Shown: in pieces, positions 24,677 to 34,114 of the stretch
How positions within the stretch are numbered: the first letter of the stretch is position 1
Layout: each line of letters begins with the position of its first letter
NCBI GenBank assembly: GCA_012840135.1
Contig: DUMA01000018.1
Coordinates: 55,150-119,149 of the forward strand
Direction: 5' to 3'
Length of the DNA stretch: 64,000 nucleotides
Source: Thermoanaerobacterales bacterium
GTDB taxonomy: Bacteria > Bacillota > Thermosediminibacteria > Thermosediminibacterales > Tepidanaerobacteraceae
The notes under the pieces: model-generated
What the model was told of the DNA's origin: nothing
What the model saw: the letters and a program-made list of their open reading frames with translations, nothing else
Databases searched by the model: none
Program-made: the position numbers and the translations under genes

Positions 24677-26404
24677 GTGCAGGAGGCCAGGCGCCCAATG
24701 AAAATTCCATACGGCATATCCAACTTCAAAAGCCTCAGGGAACAAGGGTATCTTTACGTAGATAAAACACCATACATAGAAAAACTAGAAAACTTAAACA
24801 GCAAATACATATTCTTCATCAGGCCCCGCCGCTTCGGCAAAAGCCTGTTTTTGTCTACTCTGGAACACTATTATGATGTAAATGCCGAAGAAGATTTCCA
24901 GAAACTCTTTGGCGACTTATACATAGGAAAAAATCCTACTCCCTTGAAAAACACTTACCTCATTTTAAAACTCAATTTTTCCGGCTTAAATACCGAGAAT
25001 AAAGAATCATTATATGGATCGTTTAAATCAAGTTTAATTAACTCTATTGCAAGTTTTTTAAGTAAATATTCATGGGTCCTGGGCGATAAGACCGAACTTA
25101 AAAATGCCCTTTTCAATACATACGATATACGTTCTCTCATAGATGTATTTATAGAAGAAATAAGAAGACATAGCAAAAAAATATACCTCATCATCGACGA
25201 ATACGACCACTTTGCCAACGACATCATTGCCATGGGGGATAACGATTTTTATAAGGAAATAATAAGGGCATCAGGTTTTGTGAGAGACTTTTACGAAACC
25301 GTAAAGATAGGCACGGAAAACGTGATAGACAGGATATTCATCACCGGCATATCCCCCATCATGCTGGATGACCTTACCAGCGGCTTCAACATCGCCATGA
25401 ACATCACCATGGATAAGAACCTGAATGAAATGCTGGGATTTACCGAGAAGGAATTGCAGAAAATTCTCGATATGCTAAACATAAATCCGGCCGACATTCA
25501 GATAAAGCTTAAAGACTACTATAACGGATATTTATTTAATTTAGATGCTTCTGAGAGAATGTATAATCCCGATATGATATTCTATTTTTTAGACCAATAT
25601 ACAAGATATAATAAGGAGCCCAGAATATTGATAGATGACAACGTAAAAACCGATTATGGTCGTCTAAACCGGCTTGCAACCAATGAAAAAAATAAAAAAG
25701 TCCTGGAGAAGATCTTGAGGGATGAAAGTATTGTCTCCGACATAGTTACGAAATTTTCTTTTGACAGGATGTATGATGATGAATATTTCATTTCATTACT
25801 TTTTTATATGGGAATGTTGACCATAAAAGAGAGCAAATACAACATGGTGGAACTGGCCATACCCAATTATGTAATAAAAACCATTTTTTGGGAATATTTT
25901 GAGCGAAAACTGAAAGAAGAATACCATTTGGAATATCAGAAGTCAGAACTGGCAGAGTCCATATGGACTATGGCATTTCAGGGGAAAATAGAACCATTTT
26001 TAGATTTTATTAGTAATAATGTTTTGAAGGCGCTTTCAAACAGGGATATAATAAATTTTGACGAGAAATACATCAAAGTAATACTTTTTTCATATTTAAT
26101 CACCAGCGGGCTGTATAAACCGGTTAGCGAAAAAGAAGTCGAATCCGGCTATATAGACATATATCTGGAGCGGGACATGCGCAACCCGGACGTAAAGTAC
26201 GAATGGCTGCTCGAACTGAAGTATATAAAAAAGAGTGAAGAAAGAAGGCCGGACTTTGCACAATACATTGAAAAAATAAAGGCAGAAGGTCAGGAGCAGC
26301 TGGGGCGCTATAAAACAAGCCGCCGCCTGGAAAACAAAAAAGACCTCAAACAGGCCCTGCTCATATTCATCGGCAAGGATAAATATGAGATTGTGGAAAA
26401 ATGA
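24677..26404 (+). CDS. AAA-ATPase-like protein with C-terminal PD-(D/E)XK domain
   Basis: 575-residue protein of the AAA-ATPase_like plus PDDEXK_9 group. It starts PYGISNFKSLREQGYLYVDK, then the modified Walker A RPRRFGKSLFLSTL and a Walker B-like YLIIDEYDHFAND. The C-terminal 100 residues (ESGYIDIYLER, WLLELKYIKK) carry the D...E-x-K nuclease-like core. Abundant in Bacteroidetes and Clostridia, possibly mobile; activity unproven. GTG 24677 has GGGAGGG 6 bases upstream; ATG 24698 with AGGAGG at 11 bases is also possible. Confidence 0.82.
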   Translation: MQEARRPMKIPYGISNFKSLREQGYLYVDKTPYIEKLENLNSKYIFFIRPRRFGKSLFLSTLEHYYDVNAEEDFQKLFGDLYIGKNPTPLKNTYLILKLNFSGLNTENKESLYGSFKSSLINSIASFLSKYSWVLGDKTELKNALFNTYDIRSLIDVFIEEIRRHSKKIYLIIDEYDHFANDIIAMGDNDFYKEIIRASGFVRDFYETVKIGTENVIDRIFITGISPIMLDDLTSGFNIAMNITMDKNLNEMLGFTEKELQKILDMLNINPADIQIKLKDYYNGYLFNLDASERMYNPDMIFYFLDQYTRYNKEPRILIDDNVKTDYGRLNRLATNEKNKKVLEKILRDESIVSDIVTKFSFDRMYDDEYFISLLFYMGMLTIKESKYNMVELAIPNYVIKTIFWEYFERKLKEEYHLEYQKSELAESIWTMAFQGKIEPFLDFISNNVLKALSNRDIINFDEKYIKVILFSYLITSGLYKPVSEKEVESGYIDIYLERDMRNPDVKYEWLLELKYIKKSEERRPDFAQYIEKIKAEGQEQLGRYKTSRRLENKKDLKQALLIFIGKDKYEIVEK

Positions 26405-26409
26405 GGTAG

Positions 26410-26430
26410 AACCCAAATTCATAGAAGATG
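26410..26430 (+). pseudogene. Short 3' fragment of the AlbA_2-type gene
   Basis: The 21 bases match 24304-24324 near the end of the AlbA_2-type gene with one mismatch. Thus each of the two neighbouring genes has a scrap of the other behind it. Confidence 0.5.
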
Positions 26431-26600
26431 AAACAAAATTATCGCACAAAAAAGAAGGAAATCGCCTCCCAATGTAGAATAAAAATAAAATCGGGCATGA
26501 ATCGACATATAATGCAAGTATCATAAATAATCCGGCCTGGCATACTGCCGTCTGGCCGGCACAGCGGGAGGCTTTCCGGGGATACACCCCCGAATTTGCA

Positions 26601-27131
26601 ATGAGAAAAAAATGGTTCGTGCTTTTTACAAAAAGCGGCGAGGAGAATAAGCTCAAGGAAGCCATCGAGCACATCTTCCCGCCGGATGAAATAAAACCCC
26701 TGATACCCCGAAGAAGGCTCATGGAAAAGCGGCAGGGGAAAAAAATCGAAGTGGTGCGCACCCTATTCCCCGGATACGTATTCATAAATACAACCATGAC
26801 CGAAGAAACCTACAACAACATTAAAAAAATGCCGGTGGGCTCAAAACTGCTCATGGCAGACCTGGAACCGGCCGAAGTGCCCGTGGAAGAAATGAGGCCC
26901 ATCCTGAAGCTCACCGGAGCATCGGATATCATAGGATACTCCACCGGCATCAGAGTAGGCACAAAAGTCAAAATCATCGACGGCCCGCTGAAGGACTTCG
27001 AAGGGCTCATCATAGACGTGGACAGCAGAAAAGGTAGAGCCAAAGTCCTGCTCGACATTTTGAACGAGACGAAGAAAGTGGACCTGGGCCTGGTGGTACT
27101 GCAAACCTTGGACAAAGCGGCAAACTCCTGA
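26601..27131 (+). CDS. LoaP-like NusG paralogue (processive antiterminator)
   Basis: 176-residue NusG-family protein. The NGN domain has KKWFVLFTKSGEENKLKEAI and FPGYVFI, and the C-terminal KOW domain has VRVGTKVKIIDGPLKDFEGL. General NusG genes sit beside secE/rplK; this one heads a polysaccharide locus, the typical place of LoaP, which lets RNA polymerase read through long exopolysaccharide or antibiotic operons. No strong ribosome site is seen before ATG 26601. Upstream, TATAAT at 26508-26513 is a possible -10, and CCGGCC/GGCCGG (about 26531-26560) can form a leader hairpin. Confidence 0.85.
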   Translation: MRKKWFVLFTKSGEENKLKEAIEHIFPPDEIKPLIPRRRLMEKRQGKKIEVVRTLFPGYVFINTTMTEETYNNIKKMPVGSKLLMADLEPAEVPVEEMRPILKLTGASDIIGYSTGIRVGTKVKIIDGPLKDFEGLIIDVDSRKGRAKVLLDILNETKKVDLGLVVLQTLDKAANS

Positions 27132-27170
27132 GGCGTTCCGGCGCCCTTGCAAGCCGAAAATACATATTTT

Positions 27171-27220
27171 GTGATTTGCAAAAAGGCATGCAAATCATAT
27201 GGCAGAATTCTGTCCGCCAT
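27171..27220 (+). promoter_or_regulatory. Tandem RNA hairpins between loaP-like gene and polysaccharide operon
   Basis: First hairpin: GATTTGCA/TGCAAATC (27173-27180 with 27189-27196), extendable to ten pairs, loop AAAAGGCA. Second: ATGGC/GCCAT (27199-27203 with 27216-27220). LoaP is known to need an RNA hairpin in the leader of its target; this is the natural position for one. The identity with that element is inference. Confidence 0.45.
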
Positions 27221-27250
27221 TATGGCAAAATATCTCATAGGAGGAAAATC

Positions 27251-28552
27251 ATGGAAGAAGAAATAAGTTTGAGGGAACTGATTGAAATACTATTGCGCGG
27301 CAAATGGATCATCGCCGCCATAACCATAATCGCCATGCTCGTCAGCGGCATATTGAGCTTTTTTGTTATACCGCCTACATATGAAGCCAGGACCACCCTC
27401 ATGGTGTCGCCCCTGACGCCAAAAACTCCGCCTTCGGGCGAAAACAGCGCATACGATACTTTGTTGAGCTATCTTTCACAATATCCGCAGATGACCCTGG
27501 AAACATACCGTGTCCAGGTGACCAATCCCCATATATTGAATCAGGTCATACAGGAACTCAACCTCGACCCGAAAAAATACAATATAAATTCCCTGAAAGA
27601 AACCATTGATGTGGAAGCCGTAAAGGATACCAACCTCATCCGCATAACCATAAAAGATAAAAACCCCGAAATGGCTGCAAAGATAGCCAACACCTTAGCG
27701 CCGAAATTTGTTGATTTCCTTTCAAATACCATAAAAGAGCAGATGGGCAAATCCGCCGCATTCTTAAAAACCCAGATGCAGGAAGAGCAGAAAAACCTGC
27801 AGGCTGCCACTGAAGAACTAAAAAAATTCATGGCCCAGCCCCAGAGCGTAAACGAACTCCAGCAGGATATAGATGCTAAACTTAAACTTATCACTGATTT
27901 TAAAACGCAGCTGGTGCAGCTCGATGTGGATGAAAAGGCCACCAGGGCCTCCCTTGAAAGCGCCCGGGCACGCCTGGCAAAAGAACCCAAATTCCTGGAC
28001 CTTCAAAAATCAATCGTCGATGATCCCGTCATGGCGGGTATTGCCGCGGGAAAATCGGACGGCAGCATATCGGATGTGGCAGGCCTTACCATGAAGAGCC
28101 AGGAGATAAACGAGAGCTATACCGTGTTGAATGATAAAGTGGCGGAACTGGAAGTGACCCTGTCCGGCATTATTTCACAAAAAGCCGCTATTGAGGCCAG
28201 TATACAAAAGACACAGACCGAACTGGAAGGACTCCAGGCTCTGCTTGCCGAAAAACAGACCGAGTACAACCGCCTCCAGCAGCAGTATACCGTCGCCCAG
28301 GACACATACAACACTTTCCTGCAGAAATACCAGGAAGCCCGCATCACCACGTCCAGCAAGATCGGCGATGCCAACATCATGGTTGTGTCGCCGGCCATAG
28401 TACCCGATAGGCCTGTGGCTCCCAAAAAAGCGCTGAACGTGGCCATAGCCATGGTGCTGGGGCTTATGGTGGGTGTGTTTACGGTGTTTTTCCTGGACTA
28501 CTGGCAAAAGTCGGGCGAGTCTCAAGCCATATTTACCAGGCCATGCAGCTAA
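27251..28552 (+). CDS. Wzz/polysaccharide co-polymerase (chain-length determinant)
   Basis: 433-residue membrane protein with a Wzz domain. Membrane helices are at about 18-40 and near the C-terminus (ALNVAIAMVLGLMVGVFTVFF), preceded by the Pro-rich motif VPDRPVAPKKA. Between them lies an extracellular coiled-coil region rich in Q, E and K. No tyrosine kinase domain is attached, so a BY-kinase partner would be elsewhere. ATG 27251 follows TAGGAGGA; the frame is open upstream but covers the leader hairpins. The tail QKSGESQAIFTRPCS is atypical. Confidence 0.88.
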   Translation: MEEEISLRELIEILLRGKWIIAAITIIAMLVSGILSFFVIPPTYEARTTLMVSPLTPKTPPSGENSAYDTLLSYLSQYPQMTLETYRVQVTNPHILNQVIQELNLDPKKYNINSLKETIDVEAVKDTNLIRITIKDKNPEMAAKIANTLAPKFVDFLSNTIKEQMGKSAAFLKTQMQEEQKNLQAATEELKKFMAQPQSVNELQQDIDAKLKLITDFKTQLVQLDVDEKATRASLESARARLAKEPKFLDLQKSIVDDPVMAGIAAGKSDGSISDVAGLTMKSQEINESYTVLNDKVAELEVTLSGIISQKAAIEASIQKTQTELEGLQALLAEKQTEYNRLQQQYTVAQDTYNTFLQKYQEARITTSSKIGDANIMVVSPAIVPDRPVAPKKALNVAIAMVLGLMVGVFTVFFLDYWQKSGESQAIFTRPCS

Positions 28553-28577
28553 AATTATGAAAAAACAGGTGAAATAG

Positions 28578-31500
28578 ATGGGAAGAAAGCAAAAACTAAA
28601 GGAACAGAGAAAAAATGACGAAAGAAGGAATGAATCCCTTAAACAGGGCATACATACCGAAAGAGGGACAATCTTTTATCTCATATATATAGGCCTTATC
28701 ATCCTTCTCCTCTATCCCCCTTATTTCAGGGGCATGTTCTTCGACAAAGAATTCCTCCCCACCCATATGTACACCGGGCTTTTGTTCCTGGCATGGGTGA
28801 TATATAAAGGATTTGTCTTGCGGGAGCAGCAGTTCACCAAGGCCCCCATGGACTATGCCACCCTGGCCCTGGTGGGAGCCTACTTTATCTCCCTTTTTGT
28901 GGCCGTCAACATACGCTCGGCGGTGGGAGAACTGTTGAAATACATAAATTACTTAATGGCCTTTTATCTGGTATCGGATTTTGCCCGCACTAAGAAGGAT
29001 ATCAAAATAATCCTTTGGGCCATGGTGCTCTCAGCCTTCGGCGTGGCCTTCATCGGCATAGGGGCCGCAGCTGGCACCTTTACATACAACGGGGCTTTCG
29101 TGGGCGGCAGGATAAACTCCACCATCCAGTACCCGAACACTCTGGCGGCGTACCTCACCGCCGCCTTCATGATATCCACATCCCTGTGGGCCACCGCCGG
29201 ATGGCGCTGGCAGAGGGGGGTACTGTCTTTTATAAATTACACCCTGTTCCTGTGTTTCCTCTTCACTCTGTCCCGGGCCGCCTGGCTCATGTTCCCGGCA
29301 TTTTTCCTGATACTCATTATCGGCATGCCCGCCGAATACCGCATGAAAGCCCTGGGATACTCCATAGAAACCTTTGCCGTAGCCATACTGGCATCCCCCG
29401 GCTTCGGAGCAGCCATATCCGCCGCAAACAAAAACAGCGCATGGATGTGGTACGCAGCAGGTGCCGCCATAGCCGTCATCCTATTCTTTGCGGTGGAGAA
29501 AATCAGTGAGCGCTTTGCCCTCCGCATAAAGCCGAAGGTGATCATTACAGCACTTATAATATTTGTTATCCTGGCAGGCACCGGCGGCTATATAGCCTTT
29601 ACCACCGAAGCGCCCCTGACCCTTTCCCACGGGGAAAACGAATCTGAAAGCTGGAAAACAGCGTGGTATCCAATAAAAAACGTCAAACCCGATACGGAAT
29701 ATATCATCAAGGTCACTATCTCTTCAAAGCCCGGAGCAAAGGAAGAACAATGGGGTGCTGCCTTACTTGTCAACAGCCTGGATGAAAATAAAAATTCAGT
29801 GAGGATTTTAAATGAATACATAAAGGAAGATGTAGACGGACAGGTAAAGGAGTTTACCTTTACCACCAGGCCCGATACGAAAAGCCTTTCCATTGGCTTT
29901 TCCAACCGTTTCCCCGGCACCGCTGCAACTTTTTCCAATGTACAATTTTACGAATCCGGGGATAAGTCCACAACTCAAAAAATAACCCTTGCATATAAAT
30001 ATATTCCGCAGGCCATCAGCCGGAGGATATCCAGTATAAATACCGGTGACACCAGTGTATCGGGAAGACTCAGCTTTTACCGGGATGCCTTGAAAATCAT
30101 AAAATCCCATCCCATCCTTGGCACCGGTGGCGGCGGATGGAAATCCGTATATTTTGCCTATCAATCTTACCGTTACTTCACCACGGAAGTTCACAGCTTT
30201 TTCCTGCAGCTCTGGGTGGAGACCGGTACCATCGGACTGCTGGTGCTCGTAAGCCTGTGGGCTTTTGCCCTAATTTCAGGGTTTAAAGTAATGAGGTCCG
30301 ATGCAAATTTGGAGATAAAGGGCCTTACGTGGGGAGCGCTTACGGGAGCCATAGCCCTGGGAGGCCACAGCGCCATGGACTTTAATTTGTCTCTGGGCGC
30401 AGTAGCCCTGTATCTCTGGGAACTCTTCGGCATCATAAAATCATCGTCATATATGGCAGAACCTCAAAAGAGCGCAGCGGATGAAACCAAAAAGGAAAAA
30501 ATATCCTCGACCGTTGCCTGGCCGGTATGGGCTTATGCAGCAATATCCTGCATATTGATTGTACCATCCTTCTTCCTCTATCAGGGCTATACCTACGGCC
30601 AGCAGGCTGTGAGATATATCCAGCAGCAGGATGTCATGAAGGCAAGAGACGCTTTCGAAAAAGCATCAAAATATGATCCATTGACAGCTTCGTTCAAGGC
30701 GGATCTTGCCCAACTGGAAGATGTCATAGGAAGACAGACAAAAAACGATGAACTTATTAAAAAAGCCGAACAGGATAGGATGACCGCTATAAATCTCGAC
30801 CGTTACAACGCAAAGCTCCAAACGCAGCTTGGGGCCTATTACCTGCAAAACGGCAAACTGCCGGAGGGTCTTTCGGCTCTTGAAAAAGCTTCGGATCTCA
30901 ACCCATACAACATAGAAATATGGGAAAACCTGGCCGATGCCTATGAAAAAGTAGCAGAAGTATATATAAGGATGGGAAAGAAAGATGAGGCTCTAGACCT
31001 CACTCAAAAATCTAGGAGCATCTTCGATAAAATCTCCGACCTCAACATGAAATCTCCGAAAAATGCGCCGGAAAAATTGGAGATTACCAATAATCTGATG
31101 CTTTATGTATATAAAGCAGGGCTTCTGGCTGAAAACGTCGACGACAAAAATTACTATAAGAAACTAAAGAACCTGGTCTTTGCGTCAGATTTTACCGTAG
31201 ATGCAGACCATGACGGCATACCGGATTTATGGCGTACTTCCAACTCGGAAAAAGGTTTGCTCAAAGTCGATATCATAAAAAAGGATTACGCTCGGTTAAC
31301 CAATGAAGGCCAGGGCCCATCCTATATATTCACAAAACAGGATATTTCCCTGAAACCTCAAAACCTTTATACTATAAATCTCTTGGTCAGTGGCGACATG
31401 CCGAAAGATAAACTGGTTTTCAACGTATTCACAAGGGAAGGCAAGAATCCCCAGTACCAATGGAAAGAAATAAATCCAACCGGGCAGCTTTCAAAAATAA

Positions 31501-31619
31501 CGGCCACATTTCTCACCACAAAGGACCTCAAAGAAGGCAAACAATGGCTGAGGCTGGATATCCAGGGAGTCCCTCAGAAGCAGATTAACATAAAAAGCCT
31601 GGAGATATGGGTGGAGTAA
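28578..31619 (+). CDS. O-antigen ligase/Wzy-family membrane protein with TPR and C-terminal beta region
   Basis: 1013 residues. Residues 30-330 carry many membrane helices with the ligase/polymerase signature region (GGRINSTIQYPNTLAAYL). 330-470 is an extracytoplasmic insertion. LGTGGGGWKSVYFAYQS and VEVHSFFLQLWVETG (residues 510-545) are the Wzy_C motif with H...Q. From ~690 to 830 there are tetratricopeptide-like repeats (ALEKASDLNPYNIEIWENLA). The last ~150 residues look like a carbohydrate-binding beta domain. It would polymerise or ligate lipid-linked glycan outside the membrane. It is long for the family. Confidence 0.82.
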   Translation: MGRKQKLKEQRKNDERRNESLKQGIHTERGTIFYLIYIGLIILLLYPPYFRGMFFDKEFLPTHMYTGLLFLAWVIYKGFVLREQQFTKAPMDYATLALVGAYFISLFVAVNIRSAVGELLKYINYLMAFYLVSDFARTKKDIKIILWAMVLSAFGVAFIGIGAAAGTFTYNGAFVGGRINSTIQYPNTLAAYLTAAFMISTSLWATAGWRWQRGVLSFINYTLFLCFLFTLSRAAWLMFPAFFLILIIGMPAEYRMKALGYSIETFAVAILASPGFGAAISAANKNSAWMWYAAGAAIAVILFFAVEKISERFALRIKPKVIITALIIFVILAGTGGYIAFTTEAPLTLSHGENESESWKTAWYPIKNVKPDTEYIIKVTISSKPGAKEEQWGAALLVNSLDENKNSVRILNEYIKEDVDGQVKEFTFTTRPDTKSLSIGFSNRFPGTAATFSNVQFYESGDKSTTQKITLAYKYIPQAISRRISSINTGDTSVSGRLSFYRDALKIIKSHPILGTGGGGWKSVYFAYQSYRYFTTEVHSFFLQLWVETGTIGLLVLVSLWAFALISGFKVMRSDANLEIKGLTWGALTGAIALGGHSAMDFNLSLGAVALYLWELFGIIKSSSYMAEPQKSAADETKKEKISSTVAWPVWAYAAISCILIVPSFFLYQGYTYGQQAVRYIQQQDVMKARDAFEKASKYDPLTASFKADLAQLEDVIGRQTKNDELIKKAEQDRMTAINLDRYNAKLQTQLGAYYLQNGKLPEGLSALEKASDLNPYNIEIWENLADAYEKVAEVYIRMGKKDEALDLTQKSRSIFDKISDLNMKSPKNAPEKLEITNNLMLYVYKAGLLAENVDDKNYYKKLKNLVFASDFTVDADHDGIPDLWRTSNSEKGLLKVDIIKKDYARLTNEGQGPSYIFTKQDISLKPQNLYTINLLVSGDMPKDKLVFNVFTREGKNPQYQWKEINPTGQLSKITATFLTTKDLKEGKQWLRLDIQGVPQKQINIKSLEIWVE

Positions 31620-31662
31620 AAGATATTAATGACTAAATGTTTTTTTATGAGGAGCGAATAAC

Positions 31663-32769
31663 GTGAAAATACCATTTTTAGATCTAAAAGCCCAGTATGA
31701 AACCATAAAAAATGAAATAGACTCCGCCGTATCGGAAGTCATACAAAGCGGCCACTTTATAATGGGCCCCAACGTAAAACAATTTGAAAATGAGATGGCC
31801 TCCTATCTCGACGTAAAACACGCAATAGCAGTGGCAAACGGAACCGACGCCCTGATCCTGAGCCTTGATGCATTAAATATAATTCCCGGCGATGAAGTCA
31901 TAACCTCGCCTTTCACCTTCTTTGCCTCGGCGGAATCCATATCCCGGGTAGGAGCAGTGCCGGTCTTTGCCGATATCGATCCGAAGACTTTTAATATAGA
32001 CCCAGGCCTGGTTGAAAAAAAGATTACCGGAAAGACGAAGGCAATCATACCCGTGCACATATTTGGCCAGCCTGCCGATATGGACGCCATGATGCAGATA
32101 GCTGAAAAGCATGATTTATACATCATTGAAGACGCATGCCAGGCCATCGGTGCGCAATATAAAGGAAAAAAAGCTGGAACCATCGGCAACACCGGCTGCT
32201 TTTCCTTCTTCCCCACCAAAAATCTCGGTGGCTACGGAGACGGCGGCATGGTGATCACCGACGATGATGGAGTCGCCGAAAAGATAAAGCTATTGAGGGT
32301 GCATGGCAGCAGCAAAAAATATTACCATTCCTTACTCGGCTACAACAGCCGCCTTGACGAAATCCAGGCGGCGGTCCTTCGGGTGAAATTAAAATATATC
32401 GACGCATGGAACGCGGCCCGGAGGGAAAAAGCAAATTTATACAATAAACTGCTGAAAGACACGCCCGTTATAACTCCATACGAAGCGCCTGGGAGCCACC
32501 ACGTGTATCACCTTTACACAATCCTTGCACCAGAAAGGGACGAACTGCAGAAATACCTCCAGGAAAAAGGAATATCGACAGGCGTATATTATCCTTTACC
32601 CCTTCATCTGCAGGAAGTTTACAAATACCTTGGATATAAAAAAGGAGACCTGCCGGTAGCCGAAAGCATAAGCGAAAAAGCTCTGTCTCTCCCCCTGGAC
32701 CCGGAAGTCAGCGAAGAACAGATAGAGTATGTGGCTTCGGAAATAATCAATTTTTATAAGGGAAGATGA
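31663..32769 (+). CDS. DegT/DnrJ/EryC1 aminotransferase (WbpE-like)
   Basis: 368-residue PLP enzyme. The Schiff-base Lys186 is in SFFPTKNLGGYGDGGM; substrate loops include VANGTDALIL and VHIFGQPADM. Next to WbpA-, WbpB- and WbpD-like genes its likely job is 3-amination of UDP-3-keto-GlcNAcA. GTG 31663 follows GAGGAGCG. It starts the four-gene nucleotide-sugar cassette. Confidence 0.9.
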   Translation: MKIPFLDLKAQYETIKNEIDSAVSEVIQSGHFIMGPNVKQFENEMASYLDVKHAIAVANGTDALILSLDALNIIPGDEVITSPFTFFASAESISRVGAVPVFADIDPKTFNIDPGLVEKKITGKTKAIIPVHIFGQPADMDAMMQIAEKHDLYIIEDACQAIGAQYKGKKAGTIGNTGCFSFFPTKNLGGYGDGGMVITDDDGVAEKIKLLRVHGSSKKYYHSLLGYNSRLDEIQAAVLRVKLKYIDAWNAARREKANLYNKLLKDTPVITPYEAPGSHHVYHLYTILAPERDELQKYLQEKGISTGVYYPLPLHLQEVYKYLGYKKGDLPVAESISEKALSLPLDPEVSEEQIEYVASEIINFYKGR

Positions 32770-32776
32770 TTAATGC

Positions 32777-34105
32777 ATGAAAGAAAACGTCATAAATCCG
32801 ATAGCTGAGGAACTTATTCGGAAGATAAAAGACAAAACCGCAAAAATAGGCGTCATCGGGCTGGGATACGTCGGCCTGCCCCTGGCCGTGGAAAAGGCCA
32901 AGGCCGGGTACAGAGTGACCGGCTTTGACGTACAGGAAAAAAAGGTTTCCATGGTGAACCGGGGCATAAACTACATAGGCGACGTGCTGGACGGGGATTT
33001 AAAGGATGTGGTGGAATCCGGCCACCTGAGAGCCTCCTCCGACTACGGCGAAATAGGCAGGCTCGATGCAGTGGCCGTATGCGTTCCTACCCCCATAGAT
33101 AAATACAAACAGCCCGACCTGCGCTATGTGGAAAACTCCACCCGGGAAATAGCCAAAAGGCTCCACAGAGGGATGCTGGTGGTACTGGAAAGCACCACCT
33201 ATCCCGGCACCACGGAGGAAGTGCTCAAACCCATCCTGGAGTCCACGGGCCTTGTATGCGGCGTGGACTTCTTCCTGGCCTATTCTCCCGAAAGGGTGGA
33301 CCCCGGCAACAAAGTTTATAAGACCAAAAACACCCCCAAAGTGGTGGGCGGAGTTACCGCCGCCTGCACCAAAGTGGCTGCGGAGCTCTACAGAAATGTG
33401 CTCCAGGGCGAAGTGTTCGAGGTATCCAGCCCCAAAGTGGCGGAAATGGAAAAAATATATGAAAACGTCTTTCGCCATGTAAACATAGCTCTGGCCAACG
33501 AGACGGCCATATTGTGCCGCAGGATGGGGATAGACGTATGGGAAGTCATCGAAGCTGCTAAAACCAAGCCTTATGGCTTCATGCCCTTCTATCCCGGCCC
33601 CGGCATCGGCGGCCACTGCATTCCCGTAGACCCGTACTATCTGGTGTGGAAAGCCCGGGAATACGATTACCACACGAGGTTCATAGAACTGGCCGGGGAA
33701 ATAAACGATTACATGCCATCATACACCGTGGAAAGAGCTGCGGAGATACTGAACTCCTCCGGCAGGCCCCTGAAAGGCGCGAAGGTCTTAATCCTGGGCG
33801 TGACCTATAAAAAAGACATAGACGACATGAGGGAGACCCCTGTCCTCAAGATAATCGGATTGCTGGAAAAAAGCGGCGTACAGGTTTCCTACAGCGACCC
33901 TTACGTGCCTGAATTCGTACAGAATGAAAAGACTTATAAATCCGTAGAAATAAATCCCGAAACCCTCCAGAGCTCTAATTTAGTTATAATAGCCACCGAC
34001 CACGAAAAAATCGATTACAACCTTATATATAAATACTCCCCTTTAATCCTCGACACCCGCAACGCCCTGAAAAATATTCGGGACCCCAGAATATTCAGGC
34101 TGTAG
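32777..34105 (+). CDS. UDP-N-acetylglucosamine 6-dehydrogenase (WbpA-like)
   Basis: 442-residue nucleotide-sugar dehydrogenase. NAD site IGVIGLGYVGLPLAVEKAKAG, ESTTYPGTTEEV, and the catalytic cysteine in GPGIGGHCIPVDPYYL. The C-terminal domain shows VLILGVTYKKDIDDMRETP. Pattern and neighbours favour oxidation of UDP-GlcNAc to UDP-GlcNAcA (WbpA) over ManNAc dehydrogenase. Good spacing to the previous gene (7 bases). Confidence 0.88.
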   Translation: MKENVINPIAEELIRKIKDKTAKIGVIGLGYVGLPLAVEKAKAGYRVTGFDVQEKKVSMVNRGINYIGDVLDGDLKDVVESGHLRASSDYGEIGRLDAVAVCVPTPIDKYKQPDLRYVENSTREIAKRLHRGMLVVLESTTYPGTTEEVLKPILESTGLVCGVDFFLAYSPERVDPGNKVYKTKNTPKVVGGVTAACTKVAAELYRNVLQGEVFEVSSPKVAEMEKIYENVFRHVNIALANETAILCRRMGIDVWEVIEAAKTKPYGFMPFYPGPGIGGHCIPVDPYYLVWKAREYDYHTRFIELAGEINDYMPSYTVERAAEILNSSGRPLKGAKVLILGVTYKKDIDDMRETPVLKIIGLLEKSGVQVSYSDPYVPEFVQNEKTYKSVEINPETLQSSNLVIIATDHEKIDYNLIYKYSPLILDTRNALKNIRDPRIFRL

Positions 34106-34114
34106 GTGAACACC

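Noticed and set aside
32999..33673. 225-codon minus-strand frame inside the UDP-GlcNAc dehydrogenase gene
   Set aside because: A shadow frame created by codon bias; its Gly/His/Tyr/Phe-rich translation is typical of antisense reading.
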